From: Nocardia vinacea
GTDB taxonomy: Bacteria; Actinomycetota; Actinomycetes; Mycobacteriales; Mycobacteriaceae
Assembly (NCBI RefSeq): GCF_035920345.1
Contig: NZ_CP109149.1
Location: 124,001 to 188,000, forward strand
DNA length: 64,000 nt
Reading direction: 5' to 3'
Each line of letters starts with the position of its first letter. The first letter of the stretch is position 1. Below are positions 28,011 to 40,100 of this stretch, piece after piece. The position numbers were made by a program, and so were the translations under genes. The notes beneath the pieces are model-generated. The model had not been told where the DNA came from. It searched no databases and was given only the letters and a program-made list of their open reading frames with translations.

Positions 28011-28153
28011 GTGGGCTGATGTGAGTCCGGCGCCGTGGCGGCGGATGGAGAACCTGGATCCCTTGCCGACGGCGGCTCGCCGAAGTCTGCGGCATCGCGG
28101 TGAACTGTCTGCCCACCGGTGGAGATCTCTGCCATCTCGATTACGGTGCGCTT

Positions 28154-31100
28154 TTAGATAGCCGGAGCAGTCGGCCCTGTATTCGTACCTGCAGCGCCGC
28201 CGGACTCACGGTTGCCACCGTTGTTGCGCTCGGGCATGAGCTTTCGCCGGAAAAAGGCATAGACGAGCGCCTCCTCGAATGCTGCTTGGCGGTTGTCCCC
28301 TGTGTCTTCATGCCCGCCCTCGGTGCTTTCGTAGTACCAAACCTCGTAGCCCAGTTCTTCCAGCCGCGCCGCCATCTTCCGGGCGTGGCCGGGATGCACA
28401 CGGTCATCATTTGTGGAGGTCCGTAGCAGGATCGGTGGGTACTGCCGGTTCAGGACGGCCTCGTGATAGGGGGAAATGATGTGGGCTGCCTCGTCGGGAT
28501 TGTCGGGGTGCCCGTATTCGGCGGCCCAGGGCGCACCTTGTAGCAGCAGGTGAAAACGCTGCATATCCATCAGCGGAACCTCCGCTACAAGAGCGCCGAA
28601 CAGGTCGGGATAGCGGGTGAGCATCCCGCCCATCAACAGGCCGCCGTTGCTCGCGCCGATCGCTCCGAGTTGTTCGGGGGTGGTGATGCCTCGTGTGACG
28701 AGGTCCATCGCTACCGCGGCGAAGTCCTCGAACACTTTGTAGCGGCTGGCCTTCACGGCGCTGGTATGCCATCGCGGCCCGTACTCACCGCCACCGCGAA
28801 TGTTGGCCACCACCGAAATTCCGCCGTCCTCCAGCCAGGCCAAACCTTCGGCACCGTCGTAGGCAGGAGTCTGCGAGTCGCTGAACCCACCGTAGCCGTG
28901 CACGATGGTCGGACCGACGGCGCCACGGCGACGGGTGACGAAGTACGGAATCCGAGTGCCGTCCGCCGATGTGGCGAAGAACTGCTCGGTGACCACGTCG
29001 GTGGCATCGAAGACGGCCGGCTCCTGCTCGACCCCCCGCCCCTCGCCGTCCATTGAGCCAGCCAGCACCATGGGGGGAATAGTGAATCCGCTGACAGACA
29101 GCAGGAATTCGTCATCACCCGCCAGCCGGTCGAGGCCGATGACCGACGCCGTCGCCATCTTCGGGACGGCATCAAGGGACCGGCGGGTCCAGCCCACGGG
29201 AGTTGGAGTCAGAGCTTCGATCTTGGTCTGAACGTCGGACAGCAGCGTCAGCAGCAGGTGATTCGCCGTCCACCCCCAGTCGTGCAGAACAGTATGCGCA
29301 TCCGGTTCGAACAGCATCTCGAACTTACGGTCTCCGGCGAGGAAAGCATCGATATCCGCAACCAGCAATGAACCGGCAGGATACTCACGGCCGTTGATAT
29401 TCCACGGACTTCCCGGCTCCACCATCAACCGATTCTTGACCCACCGCACCTGTGCGTCGGGCGGAACGTCGAGCCGCTGTAGCGAACCGTCGGGCTGCAC
29501 CAGGTAGTACTCGCGGTTGCCGAAGCCGATGAACCGGATGACGTGGTGCGGACCCATACCGGGCCACTCTCCGTGCGCCACCACGCCGTCGGTGAATTCA
29601 CCCTCGAGAATTGTTTCGGCCTCGCTCAGCGGTGTTCCGCGACGCCAGCGTTTGGAGAAACGGGGATAGCCGGCCTGGGTAAGGGAATTCGGTCCGAAAT
29701 CCGTTCCGACACAGACCGTGTTTTCATCTACCCACATGAACCGGTTCAGTGCCAAAGGAAGAGAGAATCCTCCTTCTTCCGGGCTTACGAATCGCTTTGT
29801 ACGGAGATCGAATTCGTGCACTTCATTACGGTCGCCGCCGCCCTCGGACATGCTGATCAATGCGCGATGCTGCCCGTCACGCAGCACCTTCGCCTCTCCC
29901 CACACCCAGTTCTTGCCTTCGGTGTCGGCCAGCGCGTCCAGATCCAGCAGGACCTCCCACGCCGACTCACCATTGCGGTAGTCCGCGGCGGTTATGCGTC
30001 GCCATACGCCCTTCGGGTGCTCCTTGTCGCGGCGGAAGTCATAGAGCCAGTCACCATAACGGTCTGGGTGCGCCACGCGGTCCGCGCTGTCGAGCGTGGC
30101 AAGAATCCGCTCCCGCAGATCGTGGAATTCCCGGGAGAGCGTGAACTTCTCGATCGTCCACTGGTTGTGCGCGTTGACCCAAGCCTGAGTGTGCGGGCCT
30201 TCCTTCTCGAGCCACAAATACCGATCGCCGTGCAACTCGTCTAGCTTGCGTAGCAGTTCGGTGAGCTGTTCGGTTGCTCCGTCGATGCGAGCGAACGCGG
30301 TGGCCTTCCGTTCTGCTTCGGCGAGGCGATATCCACGCTGGAATGCGGTCTCTGTCGGCTTCGGTTCGGTCGCGGTCACCGCGATGGGTTCGATGGTCGG
30401 TCCGTGTTCGCCGGCGATGTGGTCGGCCATGCGGCGGAGGGCGCCGTGAGCCATGTGTTCGATCGTGGGTTGGTCGAGCGGCATTATCTCCGCCATGCGG
30501 TCGGGAGGTATCCCTTGGCTGAAGAGGCCGACGATGATTTTCTTCTGGTCGGTCCCGAGTTGTTTGAGTGCGGCCTGCAGCTGCCATGGGGCTGCCTCGG
30601 CCAACGCCGCGGTCTGTGTGGTGAGCCTCTGGTGTGCGGGACTGTCATGCACGAGTGACTCGATCACGCGGTCGGCGGCCTGGTTTGCCAGGTGGATCAC
30701 TTCATCCCAGCTGGAGGTGAGGTCCTGGACTATTCGGTCGGTCGGATGCTCTGCTTGCAGGTGCCGCAGGATGTTGACTTGGTTGGGAACGAGCCGGCCG
30801 AGCGCCGCCTGCATCTGCTGTATGGTGGCATTGGCGAGTACCTCCCGGACATCGGGCTCCGCGGTGCCCTCTGCCAGGGCAGCACAGAGCGCGGCGCGGA
30901 ACTCTTCGAACCCGGCTGGTGCCCGCTTGATCGGGGGTTCCGTTGCCGCAGGCTGCTCGGGTGATGGTGCTTTGCCCGAATTCGCGTGCGCGGCGTTGTC
31001 GACCCCGGGGGCGTTGGCGAAACCCAGCCACGGGTGACCGATACCAGGCTTACCGATCGGCGCATCAGCAGCGTCCCTCGCCTGCTTCCAGTGCAGAGCG

Positions 31101-34100
31101 AATGTATCCGCGGGGTTGGGCGGGACGCCTGCCGGTGCCGGCCCCGGACGACCGGGCGACTCCGAATTCGCCGCAACCGAAAACGATTGGTTCCACTGTG
31201 GGCGATCGCCCAGCCTCCTGTCCCCGCGATGGACATGTGGATCCACCCACCCCGGTCGAGCCGCAGCCGATACATCCTCACCGGGATCCCCGTCGCCACT
31301 CCCACTGCCCGTAGCCGATTCGGGACCGGTCGGCGGACTCTCAGGGGCACTCCGCGTCCGGGGTGCAGATCCCTGCTGCTCCGGTGCGGTTGTCTGGGCC
31401 GTGCGGTCGATCGCGATTGCTGAGTCAGTCTGCTGAGCTAGGGGCCGCACGTCGCTCCAGGGCGTCTCGCCTCTGTTTTCCGAGGTGGCTCCGTCCTCGA
31501 TGACGTGGACTTCGATGTGCCGTCCAGCGGAGGCTGGATCGGCTTGTTGTCGCCCGAACGGCCATTTCCACCGAGGCTTTCCTGGGTTGCGATCGCTATT
31601 GGTATTGGTGGGTGAGGTTCGAGGTTTTCCTCTTTTGCGTGGGGTTGGTTGGTTGGGTTGCTGGGGTTGGAGGCTGGTGAGGTTGCCGTCGGTGCCGCGG
31701 GTGCAGTACCAGACGAGTAATTCGGCGTCTTCAATGTTGGATATGTCGGGTTGTTGCCATTCGCTGCTAATACGGACGCAGGGATTACCGGCGGGGTCGG
31801 GGTTGGTGATGGTGGTGTCGAAGACGATGCTCTGGCCATAGGTTCCGGTATCGGTGATGACATAGCGGCGGTCGTCGAAAAACACGACGGCAGTGTCGAT
31901 GTCGCTATCTGTCTCCACACGGTCGATGACTTGACCGAAGAGGTTGTCGGCATCAGGGTCGAGGTGGATTTTGACGAGTTGGGTGGCGATGGCGTCTCTG
32001 AGGTGAGTCCATTTCTTCTGCCATGGTTTGCACTTGGGTTCGTTGAGACCGAGTGTCCACACGACTTCGGCTGTTCGGTTGATGCCGTCGAGCAGCTTCC
32101 GGGCGCGGGCGGCGACAGCCGGGTCCTGCAGTGCCTTATCTTCTCCGAAGATTCGGCGGATGACGGACACGAACGCGATGGAGCCGAATGCCGCGGCCAT
32201 ACCTATGGCTGTGGCCGCGGGTCCCCATGCCCCGATTGCGCTGGCGGTGCCGAAGGCGCCCAGCCCTCCTGTGGCCATAGATGTCATATTGCGGAGGGCA
32301 CCCACACGTCCGCTCACTTCATCCGGGACCGTCCGGTCCACATGGGAGTTGATAGCAGTATTGCTCGGATAGAAGACCATCCAGGCGCCTGCAAGTATCC
32401 CCGAGGCCGCCCAGGGGCCGGGGGCGGTTGCCATCGCGATGGCCGCCCCTCCCGCGACGACCAATTTGGCGGTGAGTAGCCTGCTGATTCTGACTGCTTG
32501 CGCCCGCTCGTCCTCCAACCGCTTGATGCGTACCGCGTTCGAGAGAAAGATCGCGATAGGAGCGATCGTCGCCGCCAGTCCCTTCTGCCCCGGTGAAAGC
32601 CCGGAGTCGGCGACCAGCCACGTGACCTGAGCCGTTTGCGCACCTAGAAAGAGCCAGGTGATACCCCAGTTGGCGTTGATTTCTCGAAGCAGGCGATCGT
32701 CCTGGAACGTGTGCACACCTTCACGGATCGACTTGATGAAGCTTTTCCAGGCACTTTCCGATTCTGAAGTTTTCGGCGCGGCCGGGGTGTCCGGCACCAG
32801 CGGCATGGTCACAGCGCTCAGGAAGTTCGTCCCGAGATTGATGGCCGGAGGGAAAGCGGCGCCGAGTGCCAGCATCGGAGGCCCGAGCCATTTTGCGACG
32901 AGTGTTATACCGGCCCCTGAGACGGAATGGAAGCGGTTCAGTCCATCCCGTGCGTCCTTGCCGACCTCCTCTCGGAGGTACTTGAACATCGCTGCCCTAT
33001 AGAGCTGGTTTGAGACTACTTCCAGCATTATTGCTGCGAGGAGCCCGGGGATGGTGAATGAATTTTGAGCCTCCGCCGCGGCAATCGCTAGCAGTGCTCC
33101 TGCCGAGCCTATGCCCAGACCCCACAGCATTACCTCCCTACGCGAACCGCGGTCGGCCCGATCTCCCGCGAACAGTGAAACGCCGATCGGTAGCACGCTG
33201 GTGATCAGCTCACTGACACCCAACGCCTCAGGTCCGACCTCCGCCATGTAAAAGCTCATCGCAGTTGACGCCAGTACCATTCCGCCCGTGTGGATTTCCT
33301 CGGCGGCGATGCGTATGCCGATAGCGGGGTTGGCGCGAATCACGCTCAGCAGGGATACGGTATTTTTAGCTTTTTCGTTGTCATCCGACGGCTCAGTTTC
33401 TCGGGAGGGCTCGGATCCGTTCGGCTCGATACTGGAATCATTCGCCGCGGCGGATAGCTCCAGATAATCAGGTATAGTCTCGGGCAATAGGTCTTCGCGC
33501 GGCAAAGCAAGCATTTCGGGCAGCAGTGCTTCTAGATCAGCTCTTCGTTGCAAGGCTTCCGCTATTTGGGCAGAGGTGAGGCCCGGGGTAGCGATGATGG
33601 CTTGATTGGCGTTCCAGCTGGCGATCCAAAGCCTGAGCTTCGGTACCATCTCTTCACTGGCGACATGATTCAGCGCTGCGTCATCCCGCTCCCGGTCGCC
33701 ACCAACCGAGGGCATCGCATCGTCCTCGGCAGCCGCTACCTGCCCGCTGCGTTCATGCACACCAACCGCCAATCCATCTCGGTCGGAGCCGTCGGGTTCG
33801 GGTTGTGTGTGTTGGTCGGCTGTGATGCTGGTGGGCTGTTGTGTGGGTTCGTGGTCGCTTTCGGTGGTTCGGTCCGCGGATCGGTTTCCCGGTGCGCGGG
33901 AGGTTGTTTTCGGCGCGGGCTCGGGCGCATCCTGCTGCTTGGATGCGTCGTCGTGCGGTTGCGGGTTCTCCGGTGTATCCCGTTGTTTTCGTTTACTGAA
34001 ACGCAGTGCCCACGGCTGTCCGGTTCTGGGATTGAGAATGAAATCCTGTGGTCCGCCTTCGGGAAGATTGGTGGCCTTCGCTTCCCTGCGCCTCTGATTG

Positions 34101-37100
34101 CCGAGTTCATCGACATCGCCGAAGTCGCCGAAGTCTTCGGCCTTGCCGGGTGCATTTTTGCCTATGTCGTGCGCATTCGTCTGCTGCCACAGTGTTGGCC
34201 TGCTGGGCTCTTTCTGATTCTGCTCTCCTGCCGCGGGTGGCTGCTTCGTGCTCCCTGGTGTCGACCCAGCTGCTGCGCTCGACCGGGTCGTTGCCTGGCG
34301 GTCGTCGGATTCGGAGCGTTCGGCTATTTCCGGCTGGTGTCTGCCCTTTGCCATGGTGTTCTGGTGCGGCTGGGCTCGTGCGGGTCCTGATGGTGGTGTG
34401 GTACCGCGGTGCCCGCCGGGTGGTTTGCCGAGGAAGCCATAAGCAGTTGTCTTTTGGTCGTCTACGACGGCGTTGGTTGTCTCTTTGTCGTCTACGACGA
34501 CGCGGGTCACCCTCATGACGTTTGGGGTAAGTACCAGGCGCGGGTTCCCAGTAACCGGATCGTCCTCGGCTCGCGTGACCAGGGTGCCTGCTGGGGCGAG
34601 CGCGACTCCGATGTTGTTGTCGGGCAACCGGTTCCAGGGCGAGGTAACGATCACGACGGTCGAGTTGCCGGTTATCGGCAGGAGCGCGCCCGGCAGGCTC
34701 TCGGGGGTGCCGGCGTCGAGCTGGTCGAGTTGGAGCGCAAACGTGACGACCACGTGCCGGGGAAGTCGACGGCTCTGTGACGTCCAGTCGACCGGACCCC
34801 GTTCCGATACCGCGGTTACGGGATCGCCGAGGTGCGCAACAAATTCGGCTGCTTCCGCGTTGCTATCGAAAGTGAGGGCATTGTAGTCGATTTCCCTCAT
34901 GGCGTACGCATGTTGGTCTGACGGTGACAGGCTTGCGAAGTCCGCGGAAGTAAAACCACGAGCATGCATCACCTTGCCCTCGCCCTTGCCCCGGCCCTGG
35001 CCGGTGGGCACCGGTTTCCGATCTTTCGCGGTATCGGTGGTTTCAAGTCCCCGCGGTGCTGCGACGATATTGTCGGTGTCGGCGAGTGCGTCGAGCCGCT
35101 GCGCCTCGGCGTTGTATTCGTCGAACCGGCGGGCGTTCTCGACTAGTTCGTGGAGTTCGAGCCACTGTGAGCCGAGGGCGACCCGGTGGTCGGCGTCGGC
35201 TGGGCGCTGTGGGTCGCCGACCGGCCGCCGCGCCATCACCAGGACGTCCTCGACCCGGTCCACATCCAGTTCGTCGGGTTCGACTTCGATCAGATCCGCC
35301 AGCTGAGCGTGGAGGTCGTCGAATTCGCGTTCCGACTGTTCCCGTCGGGGACTATCCGGTGCCAGATCTTTGTATGGCACCCGCAGTTCCGCAGCGGCTT
35401 CGTCTCGCAGTATTCGTGCCTGTTCCCGCTTGTTGTAGGCGTAGGCCGCCGCGGCCAGTAGTTCGACCTGCCGGGCGCGCTGGTCGCGTTCTGCGATCTG
35501 CCTGACCAGGGTGTCCAGCAGCGGAAACTGTTCGGCGAACTCGACAAGGTGGCCGTCGCCGCCCTCGGTGCGCACCGCCTCCGCACGAGCCGCGGCCTGC
35601 TCCGGGTCGTCGTCGGCCGCGATCGCGAGCGCGGTCCGCATTTTGTTGTGAAGCTTCCGCCACCGTTCTTCCCGGGCGGCATCCAGTGGCCCTGGCTCTT
35701 CATCCCACAGTTCCGCGGTCTGCGCGACCAGTCCTTCTAGCCGTTCTCGCTGGCGCTTGGCGACCGCCAACGCTTCACGTACCCGCTCCAGACGTTCCGG
35801 CGCGGTGCGTTCCAGATGCCCGGGTGGCGCGGCCGGGTCGGTCCCGCCCGGCTGCCGTGGTTTGTTCGCAGAGGGCCCGGAGGCTGATGTCCCGACGCGC
35901 GGTACATCATCACGCGAGGTTGCCGTGGTGTTCTGGTTATCGGGTTGAGACGGGTTCTGTTCGGGGTTCCAGCGGAACCACATGTCCGGTCGGCCGATCC
36001 CCGAGGTGGGATTGGGTGCCTGCAATGTGCCGGGAGTTGGGACGCCGGGGCGGACATCGAGTACTTCGCGGGGACCGGCGTGCGGGTGGAAAGACAGTCC
36101 TGGGCCGAGAGGTGGTGCACCGCCTCCGGATTTCGCGGTCGAGTAACCGGTCGTGGTGGCGGGTGGTGTGTGGTTTATCAGTACGCCGGTGATGTTGTCG
36201 CGCTCCTTTTCCCGCAGTGCGTTCTGTTGGAAGGCGCGCAGTGCGGCGGGCAGGTCGCCGGGAGATTGTTCCTGCGTGTGCCGGAGGACGTCCGCGAGGG
36301 ACTCGGCGGCGAAGGTCTTCCCCCACAGTCCGTCGGTGCACAACAGCAGGTGCCCTTTGCGGGGAAGAGGAATCGTCTTAGCATGGGATGGCTGTTCACT
36401 TCCCGGGGGCATTCCCAGGTAGCGGAAAATGCGGTGAGCGTAGGCACCTTCGAGTGCTTCGGCTTCAGGGATGCCGGCGTCGACCAGTAGCGGAACAATC
36501 GAGTCGTCCGTGGTCAAACTCTCGGAGTTGGGGGCATTCTCGTCCAGCCAATATGCCCGGCTGTCGCCTTCCCAGTCCAAGGTGACTTGATCGTGCTCGA
36601 CCAGTGCCAGCACGATTGTGCACGCTGGGGGATGGGGCAGTCCACGGTATTCTGGCAGTTCGGCCAGGGCGCGGACCGCCTGTTGTGCTGTTTCAGTAGC
36701 TCCCTGCACCATCGACACACGATCGAATTGCCCGTCGGAGCCGACTTCGGCCAGGGCCGCTACCAGATAGTCGCGGGCGGTATCGGCTGCCGCGCGTGCG
36801 GCGAGTTCACCATCGCGCGAACTGGAGACACCGTCGCAGACGACGGCCACCTGGATGGGCTTCCCCGCGACGTCGAGCTTCGCGATCGCGAACGCGTCTT
36901 GATTGTTGTGATGCCCGCGGCCCGTGGGCCCGACACCGATATCGCTGTATCCAGCAATCGAACCCAGGTCCTGCTGCACCGGAGGAGGGAGATGGTGGTG
37001 CTGTTCCGGCGCTCGCTGCCCGGACTCGGACTGCGCCTCTTGCTGGGGGCGAGGCACTTCAGTTTGTTCTCGCTCGGCAGGCGACACCTCTGCTCGGGAT

Positions 37101-40100
37101 TCCGCCTTTTCCTCGGACCGCGATTCGGGCTGCCGCGCGGACCCGTCACTGTGCTCGTCGGTACGGAACGCCGCGTGGAGTTGGCGGACTCGTTGATCGG
37201 CCTCGCTGTAGCGGTCGACGGCTTGTCGGGCGTGTTCGATTCGCTGGCGGAGGGTCGGTTGCGTTCGGCCGGCGAGGTCGGTGTCGGCGAGGTCGGTGGG
37301 GAGCCCGGCGGTGGCGTTGTCGGCGTCGGTGAGGGCGGCCAGCCACTCTATGGTCGCGTGGTAGTGGTGGACGAGGCGCTGGATGCGTTGAGGTGTGGTG
37401 TTGTCGGGTTGTTGGATGGCGGTGTGTAGTTCGTCGAGCCGTGCGGCGATGTCGGTGAGTTTCCGCAGACGGTCGGCGTCGGTGTGTTCGATGGTGTCGG
37501 TGCGTGGATCGTAGGTGGCGGTCTCGAGTTCGGCGGCGATTCCCTCGCGGATCAGCCGCAGTTGCTGCGCGTCGATCGCTCCCAAGAGACTCGCGACATC
37601 GATGCCTGCAGTTTCTCCCTGACCGACCGGTTCAGCACCCGAAGCCGGTGACCCTGGCGCGACCGGATCGTCTGCTGCCGGGTCGACTCCGTGGACAGCG
37701 GCGAGCCCGGCGGGGGCGAAATCTGGTCCGGATTCATCGAATTCGAACCACGTCACCGTAGTGCCTTCGGATTCCTCATGTCCGTACCGGTGCGTCAGTA
37801 GCTGAAGTCTCTCCAGCGAAAGGCTGACGAAGTACGCGGGCAGCGTGGACGGTGCCTCTCCGATGTCGGAGATGACGACACGCAGCACACGGTGGCCAGG
37901 TTCGCCTGCTTTCGACACCGACATTTCGGCGCCGTTTCCGAGGTGGACGTGCATGCTGGCCAGTTCGGTGGCCAGGTATGCGGTTGCGACGGCTTGTTCG
38001 GTGTTAGCCCAGTCGTGTGTTAGGGCTCCCACATCGGCGTGGACTGTGGCCAGTTTCTCGGAATCGACCGAAATGTCTCCGCTGCGAGGTACCGCCAGCT
38101 GTACGTTGTCGGGCACTTCTATGGACGTCGGCGCTGGTTTACGCGATGCCGCAGTCTTGCCTCCAGTGTGCTGGATTCGCCGGGCCTGGCCGGATGTGGA
38201 CGGAGCGGGATCGTGTGTGGGCGCGCTCTGGGAGGTGGCAGGACCCGATTCGGTATGCCAGGACCCCGATCCGCCCACATGGAGCATCACGTCGGATGCC
38301 CAATTGAGTCGCAGTAGGTCGGTCTGTTGGAGACTGCGAAGATCGGCGATGAAGGTTTCGTCATGGATGCCGATACGCTCCGCGTGCCAACGGATGGGTT
38401 CGTGCTGCCCCGCCTCGCTTCCCCACATCGAGACCGACGTGGTTGTATGACCGGCGGCCGTGAGCCGAGCGCTTACCGCGGGCATAAGACATCCGGTCTT
38501 CAACGACCACTTCTTCTTATCCTGGATCAGGTGATCCCTTCCGATGAGGACAGCGATCTTGGCCGCCGGGTTGTCCTGAGCAACTCGGGCGATTGTCTTG
38601 GCCATGTGGGATTCTCGAATGTCCCGCAACGGAGAGCCATGCGGCGAACTTGGATGTAGCACATCGAAGGGGACGATCTGTATCCCCTCCGCCGCCATTG
38701 CCGCCACCACCTCGGCCCAGCCACCCTCCCAGCCCGGACCGGCCATAACCCCGGACAAGTCCGCTTCTTGCCCGGCGTTCAACGCGTCGAACGCCGGGTG
38801 CGGCGGCGCCTCGATGCAGTAGTGAGTGACCCCTGCCGCGCGTAGCGCTGCCGCTTGGGTCGCTAGATACGCGCGCACGGAATCGTGCCCGTGATCCTCC
38901 CCGAGCAGCAGGATCTGCGTGCCCTGAACCAGCTCCTTCCAGTTCACCGGCTTCCGGTTTCCGATAGCGGCCCCGAGCAGCTGTTCGTCGGGCGTGAGGC
39001 CGGACAGATCGGCCGGCGGCATCCCGGCTTCCTCGTTGTCGCCCGCCCCGGTCGAACGCTCGGCGCGTTGCCGGTTTCTGCGCGCGACGTCGCGCGGGTC
39101 GTCCCACTCTTGGCCGTTCGGGTGGTTGTGGAAGGTGACCGGGCCGGAGGGATATCCCGTGGCGGTGTTGGGGTCGGTGAACAGCCGGTGTTGCTTGCGG
39201 GCCGGGAGACCCGCTGCCTCGGCGGGATCGGCAGGATGGAACTGTAGCGTCATCGATCCCCGGAGCTTCCGGCTCCACGGGGTGGTGGCTTCAGGGGCGC
39301 CGGGTTCTGGTTTCGCGGGACTAGGACACTGGTCGGCTCGGCTATCATCCACTGGCGCGCGTGGGTCGCCGGGTTCAGCGGCTCTATCTGTATGGTGGCC
39401 GGTGTCTTGTGCAGTGTCGGACGGGTTTGTGTCTGGTACGGGTGTGCGCTGCGATTCCGTTGATGGCTTCACGGCGTCGACGGCAGGGGTGTTTGGCTGG
39501 GTTGGCGCAGATCCCGATGGCAATGTGGTACCGCGGCGCCAGTCGGGTGGTTTGCCGAGGAAGCCATAAGCAGTCGTTTGGTCGCCGTCTACGACGCTGG
39601 TCACCGTCATGACGTGGTCGTCGAGAAGTACCAGGCGCGGGTTCCCAGTAACCGTGTCGTCCTCGGCTCGCGTGACCAGGGTGCCTGCTGGGGCGAGCGC
39701 GACACCGATGTTGTTGTCGGGCAATCGGTTCCAGGGCGAGGTAACGATCACGACGGTCGAGTTGCCGGTTATCGGCAGGAGCGCGCCCGGCAGGCTCTCG
39801 GGGTTGTCGGCGTCGACCTCGTCGAGTTCGAGCGCAAACATGACGACCAGGTGCTGGGGGAGTGGACGGCTCTGTGGCGTCCAGTCGACTGGACCCCGTT
39901 CCGATACTGCGGTTACGGGATCGCCGAGGTGCGCACGCGCAAATTCGGCTGCTTCCGCGTTGCTCTCGAAAGTGAGGGCACTGGAGGCGATTTCCCGCAT
40001 GGCGTTCACATGTCGGCCAATGTCGAAGATGGTGGTGTTGGCGGCGGCTGGACCCCGTCCGTGAGGCGGCACGCTGGCGAATAGAGCGGCGAGTTGGGCT

